A DNA stretch of 64,000 nucleotides from assembly GCF_024296665.1 (NCBI RefSeq), contig NZ_CP100762.1, forward strand, positions 1,240,001 through 1,304,000. Reading direction: 5' to 3'. Below are positions 60,362 to 64,000 of this stretch, one piece after another; the stretch's first letter is position 1; each line of letters begins with the position of its first letter. Both the position numbers and the translations under genes were made by a program. The notes below the pieces were generated by a model. It was not told where the DNA came from, made no database searches, and saw only the letters and a program-made list of their open reading frames with translations. This DNA comes from Salinilacihabitans rarus (GTDB lineage Archaea; Halobacteriota; Halobacteria; Halobacteriales; Natrialbaceae).

Positions 60362-62173
60362 ATGCCCGAAACCGATACGTCCGACTCCGGCCCGACGTGG
60401 CGCGACAAAGGACGCGCACTGTACCGCGTCGCGACGTTCCAGCCGAAGTTCGCCCTCGCGGTGATCGCCTTGAGCGTCGTCGCCGCGCTGCTCGAGGGGG
60501 TCGGGTTGAGCTTCATCATGCCGATCGTCGAGGTCGCACAGACCGACTCGCCGGCCGAGAGCGCAGACGGCCTGCTCGAGGCGTTTCTGACGATCTACGA
60601 ACGACTGGGGGTCCCGTTCACGCTCGGGTATCTGGTCGCGGGGGTGACGGGAGTGATGGCGGTGCGGTTCACTTCGTCGTTTCTGGTCGGGTGGGTGCGG
60701 GCGGCGATCGAGACGAAATACGTCAGACACCTGCAAGAGGAGGCGTTCGACCGGGCGCTGGACGCGAAAGTGGCGTACTTCGACCGGGAGGGGTCCGACG
60801 AAATCCTGAACGTGATCGTAACCCAGGCGGGGTACGCGGGAAGCGTTATCACCTACGTGTTGCGCTCGATCGAACAGGGGTTGCTCGCCGTGATGTACCT
60901 CGCTATCGCACTCTACCTGGCGCCGCTGTTGACGGTACTCGCGGCGGTGTTCCTTGGCGGTGTGACGCTTCTGTTCAAGCACGTACTCGGTACGGGCTAC
61001 TCGATCGGAGAGGAAGTCGCCGACGCGAAAGAGGGCATCCAATCCCGGGCTCAGGCCGGAACCCAGGGCGTCCGGGAGATCAAGCTCTTCGGGATGATCG
61101 ACGAACTTCGGGACGGTTTCAGCGAGTCGGCGGAGAAGTTCGAACGGAACTCCATCAGGGTCGAACGGAACGACTCGGCGATCACGAATTACTATCAGCT
61201 CGTGACCGCCGTGTCCGTCTTCGGCCTGATCTACCTCGCGCTGGCGTTCTCCCCGTTGAGCCTCGCTGAACTCGGCGTGTTCCTGTTCGCGATGTTCAAG
61301 CTCGGCCCCAAGATCAGCAACCTGAACAGGCACCTGTACCGCGTCGACAGCCAACTTCCACACCTCGTGCGAACGCAGGCGTTCATCGACGAGATCGAAC
61401 GGAACCGCGAACCGACCGCCGCGTCGAGGGCGGTCCCGGCTCCCGTCGACCGGATCGAGGTCGACGACGTCCGGTTCAGCTACGACTCGAACGACGAAAC
61501 GGTGCTCCGTGGCGTCTCGTTCGAACTCGAACGGGACGAGTTCGTCGCGTTCGTCGGCCCGTCCGGAGCGGGAAAGTCGACCGTCGCGTCGTTGCTCGCC
61601 AGGATGTACGAACCCGACGGCGGCGAGATCCGGGCCGACGGCGTCCCGGTCGACGAGTGTGACGTACAGGAGTGGCGCTCTCGGGTAACCGTCGTCAGAC
61701 AGGATCCGTATATATTCAACGAGACCCTCCGGCGGAACGTGACCGTCGGGAAGCGAGACGCTACGCGCGCGGAGGTCGAACGGGTGTGCGAGGTCGCGCA
61801 GGTGACCGAGTTCCTTCCCGACTTGCCGAACGGATACGAGACCGTACTCGGCGATCAGGGGGTGAAACTCTCCGGCGGCCAGCGACAGCGGGTCGCGATC
61901 GCGCGGGCGCTGTTGAAAGACGCCGACCTGTTGATCCTCGACGAAGCGACGAGCGATCTGGATACGGCACTCGAACGGCGCGTTCACCGGGGAATCGAAT
62001 CGATGGACCGGGACTACGCGATGCTGGTGATCGCACACCGCCTCTCGACGGTGACGAACGCCGATCGGATCTACACGATGGAGGACGGTGAAATCGTCGA
62101 GGTCGGGCCCCACGAGGAGTTGCTGTCGAACTCGAGTACGTACTCGTCGCTGTACTCGTTGCAGTCCCAGTAA
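60362..62173 (+). CDS. ABC exporter (MsbA/lipid- or glycan-flippase type)
   Basis: This 603-residue half-transporter has an N-terminal six-helix domain (FALAVIALSVVAALLEGVGLSFIMPIVEV ...) and a C-terminal ATPase with Walker A GPSGAGKSTV, Q-loop VVRQDPYIFNET, signature LSGGQRQR, Walker B LLILDEATSDLD and the H-loop His in VIAHRLS. It works as a dimer, exporting or flipping a lipid-linked substrate. Next to sugar-nucleotide and glycosyltransferase genes, a glycolipid or lipid-linked oligosaccharide is a reasonable substrate, but this is context only. Confidence 0.92.
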   Translation: MPETDTSDSGPTWRDKGRALYRVATFQPKFALAVIALSVVAALLEGVGLSFIMPIVEVAQTDSPAESADGLLEAFLTIYERLGVPFTLGYLVAGVTGVMAVRFTSSFLVGWVRAAIETKYVRHLQEEAFDRALDAKVAYFDREGSDEILNVIVTQAGYAGSVITYVLRSIEQGLLAVMYLAIALYLAPLLTVLAAVFLGGVTLLFKHVLGTGYSIGEEVADAKEGIQSRAQAGTQGVREIKLFGMIDELRDGFSESAEKFERNSIRVERNDSAITNYYQLVTAVSVFGLIYLALAFSPLSLAELGVFLFAMFKLGPKISNLNRHLYRVDSQLPHLVRTQAFIDEIERNREPTAASRAVPAPVDRIEVDDVRFSYDSNDETVLRGVSFELERDEFVAFVGPSGAGKSTVASLLARMYEPDGGEIRADGVPVDECDVQEWRSRVTVVRQDPYIFNETLRRNVTVGKRDATRAEVERVCEVAQVTEFLPDLPNGYETVLGDQGVKLSGGQRQRVAIARALLKDADLLILDEATSDLDTALERRVHRGIESMDRDYAMLVIAHRLSTVTNADRIYTMEDGEIVEVGPHEELLSNSSTYSSLYSLQSQ

Positions 62174-62174
62174 C

Positions 62175-63137
62175 CTAGGGACCCGACGCCGACGAGTTCG
62201 ACAGGATCCGTTCGAGCACGGCCGGCCGCTCTACGTACCAGTCCACCGTCTCCTCGATTCCCGCCGAAAACGGATACCGCGGATCGTAGTCGAGGACTCG
62301 TCTCGCCCGTCCGATGTCCGCGACGTACCTGCTCACCTCACCCGTTCTGGTCGACTCCACGACGATCTCCGACTCGTTCGACGTCAGGTCGGCTACCCTC
62401 CGTGCCAGTTCGATCAGCGACGTTCCCTGCCCGGAGGCGATGTTCAACGTCGTGTCCGCGACTTTGTGATGCCGTTCGATACAGCCGTAGAGCCCATCGA
62501 CACAGTCGTCGATGTACGTGAAGTCGAGTACCTTGTTCGCGCCGTAGACGATCAGATCGAGGTCTTCGTGACACCGGGCGACGAACAGGGGGACGACCCG
62601 GTCCGCAGCATCGTATCGCCCGTACACGTTCGAGAGTCGCACGATGGTCGTCGTCAGGTCGTAACACTGACCGTACGCCGTAACCATGGATTCGCCGCCG
62701 ATCTTGCTCGCCGTGTACGGGCTCTCGCTGGTGTCGGCGTAGGTCGCCGACTCGTCGTAGACGACCCGATCGGTGTTCCCGTACACTTCCCTCGAACTGG
62801 CGAAGACGAACTTCGAGATCCCGTTCTCTCGGGCGAACTCGAGCAGGTTGAACGTCATCGTCACGTTCTCCATCGCGAGTTCCGGCCGCTCGACGAGTCG
62901 GTGAACCCGTGCGTGCGCTCCGAGGTGGATTATCGCGTCGAACTCCGACGACAGGTCGTCGAGGCCGCCCCTCTCGCGGAGGTCGACGAGTTCGGTCACC
63001 GCGTCGACCTCGTCCGACCAGCGGTTGGGGGTAACGTCGACGCCGGTCACGTCGTAGCCTTCGGCGTGTAACCGTTCGACGAGCGCCGTTCCTATCATTC
63101 CGCTACTTCCGGTGACGAGGATGGATTCGGGAGTCAT
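62175..63137 (-). CDS. NAD-dependent sugar epimerase/dehydratase
   Basis: This 320-residue extended SDR has the Rossmann motif ILVTGSSGMIGTALVERL (G-x2-G-x2-G). The active-site pair is in PYTASKIGGESM (Tyr-x3-Lys), preceded by FASSREVYG (Ser). It is full length and resembles UDP-glucose 4-epimerase or dTDP-glucose/GDP-mannose dehydratase families; the substrate is not fixed. Its stop is 2 nt from the convergent ABC exporter. It lies 63 nt after the glycosyltransferase on the same strand. Confidence 0.92.
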   Translation of the reverse strand: MTPESILVTGSSGMIGTALVERLHAEGYDVTGVDVTPNRWSDEVDAVTELVDLRERGGLDDLSSEFDAIIHLGAHARVHRLVERPELAMENVTMTFNLLEFARENGISKFVFASSREVYGNTDRVVYDESATYADTSESPYTASKIGGESMVTAYGQCYDLTTTIVRLSNVYGRYDAADRVVPLFVARCHEDLDLIVYGANKVLDFTYIDDCVDGLYGCIERHHKVADTTLNIASGQGTSLIELARRVADLTSNESEIVVESTRTGEVSRYVADIGRARRVLDYDPRYPFSAGIEETVDWYVERPAVLERILSNSSASGP

Positions 63138-63200
63138 GATTCGGTCTCGGGTATCGGTTTCGTTCGCCGGAACCGTCCGCTTGCCCCGTTCTCGAGCGTC

Positions 63201-64000
63201 TCATCCGTCGGCGTACGGGGCCGCCAACCGTTCGCCGACCGGTCCGTCGAACCGATCGAGGAGCAACTCGTCGAGGTACCCCCGCAACCGCCATCGGGAG
63301 GCGCTGTCGTCGTCGAGGACGACCCGTCCGAGTTGCCGCCACACGGGCGTCCCGTACTCCACGTCGACCAGCAAGCGAAACAGCGAACGAGGGTACGTTT
63401 CCGGGAAATTCTTCCGCCGAAATCGCAGGCTGTTGCGCCCGTACCAGTACGATACGCGCTCGCTCTCCGCCTGCGACGCGTTTATGTGGTACACGAGTGC
63501 CCTGGGGTGATAGACGAGCGTCTCGTCGCGTTTCCACAGTTTCGCCATCACGTCCAGTTCCTCGAACTGTGGATGGCCTTCGTAGTCCGGGTCGAACCCG
63601 CCGAGGTCCTCGATCGCGTCGACGCTGAACGACATGTTCGCTCCGACGAGGAAGTCAGTTCTGACGGGTGCCGACGGGATCCACTTGTAGGTACGTTGCG
63701 TGTGTTCGCCGTACTGGTTGATGAAGTTCTGATTCGTCGGCGAGGTCTCGACGTCGTACTGGAACGCGAGGTCTTCGTCCGTGACCGGAGCGGGCCCGCC
63801 CACGGCGACCGCGGAGTCGTCCCACTCGTATCCGCGTTCGATCCCTTCCAGCCACGTCTCCCTGGGAACGACGTCGTCGTCCAGAAAACAGATGACGTCC
63901 CCGTTCGACAACTCGATCGCGTCGTTTCGCCCTCGCTGTAGGCTGGTGTCCTCTCCCCTCGCGTGGTGACGGAGATCGATCGACCGTCGGCCAAAGCGCG
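63201..64000 (-). CDS. Family 2 glycosyltransferase, 5'-truncated by the window edge
   Basis: The frame is open to the window end, so the N-terminus with the first nucleotide-binding strand is missing. The visible part begins near RGRNDAIELSNGDVICFLDDDVVP, where DDD is the metal and UDP-sugar ligand. AVAVGGPAPV and a membrane-proximal core with GANMSFSVDAIEDLGGFDPDYEGHPQFEELDVMAKLWK follow, where EELD supplies the likely catalytic base. It transfers a sugar to a lipid or glycan. With the epimerase it forms the edge of a probable cell-surface or protein N-glycosylation gene group. Confidence 0.9.
   Translation of the reverse strand, partial: RFGRRSIDLRHHARGEDTSLQRGRNDAIELSNGDVICFLDDDVVPRETWLEGIERGYEWDDSAVAVGGPAPVTDEDLAFQYDVETSPTNQNFINQYGEHTQRTYKWIPSAPVRTDFLVGANMSFSVDAIEDLGGFDPDYEGHPQFEELDVMAKLWKRDETLVYHPRALVYHINASQAESERVSYWYGRNSLRFRRKNFPETYPRSLFRLLVDVEYGTPVWRQLGRVVLDDDSASRWRLRGYLDELLLDRFDGPVGERLAAPYADG

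Noticed and set aside
1-64000. CRISPR arrays, insertion sequences, integrases or rRNA genes
   Set aside because: No regularly spaced repeats, no transposase or integrase motifs and no rRNA-like sequence were seen.

Overview
The window is a contiguous piece of a haloarchaeal (class Halobacteria) chromosome. The evidence is very high GC, strongly acidic proteins, archaeal-type ribosomal proteins (S4e, L19e, L32e), a Cdc48-family ATPase, tetrahydromethanopterin enzymology (Mch), HalOD1 and amphi-Trp proteins, twin-arginine exported proteins, and many genes with a TATA box 25-28 nt before the start codon (leaderless transcripts). The genus cannot be fixed from the sequence alone. I saw no CRISPR array, insertion sequence, rRNA or integrase.

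Layout. 1-3.9 kb: the end of a von Willebrand A protein, a pilin-like secreted protein with a compositionally odd 3' half, adenylate kinase and two small conserved proteins. 3.9-6.3 kb: an amino-acid permease fused to two UspA domains, preceded by a 28-codon leader ORF. 6.7-13 kb: an aerobic terminal oxidase locus (coxB, a fused subunit I-III gene, a subunit IV-like gene) with three uncharacterised membrane proteins. 13.2-27.9 kb, minus strand: a very compact S10-spc superoperon, transcribed from a SPOUT methyltransferase gene through rpl3 to secY, including rps14 and a 21-codon mini-cistron between rpl4 and rpl23. 28.2 kb: tRNA-Gly(GCC). 28.5-43.6 kb: housekeeping and small-metabolism genes (HalOD1, thiamine-binding protein, copper chaperone, mch, HAD hydrolases, GTPBP1-like GTPase, J-domain protein, HtrA protease, pyrF, mgsA, MaoC, a regulated cation/proton antiporter, an amino-acid dehydrogenase and the rnhA cluster). 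43.9-50.3 kb: a complete five-gene peptide/nickel-type ABC importer behind an AT-rich regulatory region. 50.4-56.3 kb: DMT exporter, a small membrane protein, cdc48, larC and a small secreted protein with curlin-like repeats. 57.1-64 kb: amino-sugar nucleotide synthesis (GlmU-like enzyme and GlmS), an ABC exporter, an epimerase and the start of a glycosyltransferase, which looks like the edge of a surface-glycan locus.

How the genes work together. The cox genes build one heme-copper oxidase, and the flanking membrane proteins are candidate assembly factors. The superoperon supplies ribosomal proteins, the SecY channel and the RNase P Rpp29 subunit in one transcript. The right-hand genes make UDP-GlcNAc-type precursors and move or modify glycans.

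The most notable unexplained items are a frameshifted HAD gene whose frameshift sits inside a perfect 22-bp-arm palindrome, a 20-bp palindrome flush against the start codon of a shortened SDR gene, translationally coupled mini-ORFs at two places, and a curlin-like secreted protein. No clearly new multi-gene defence or mobile system was found.
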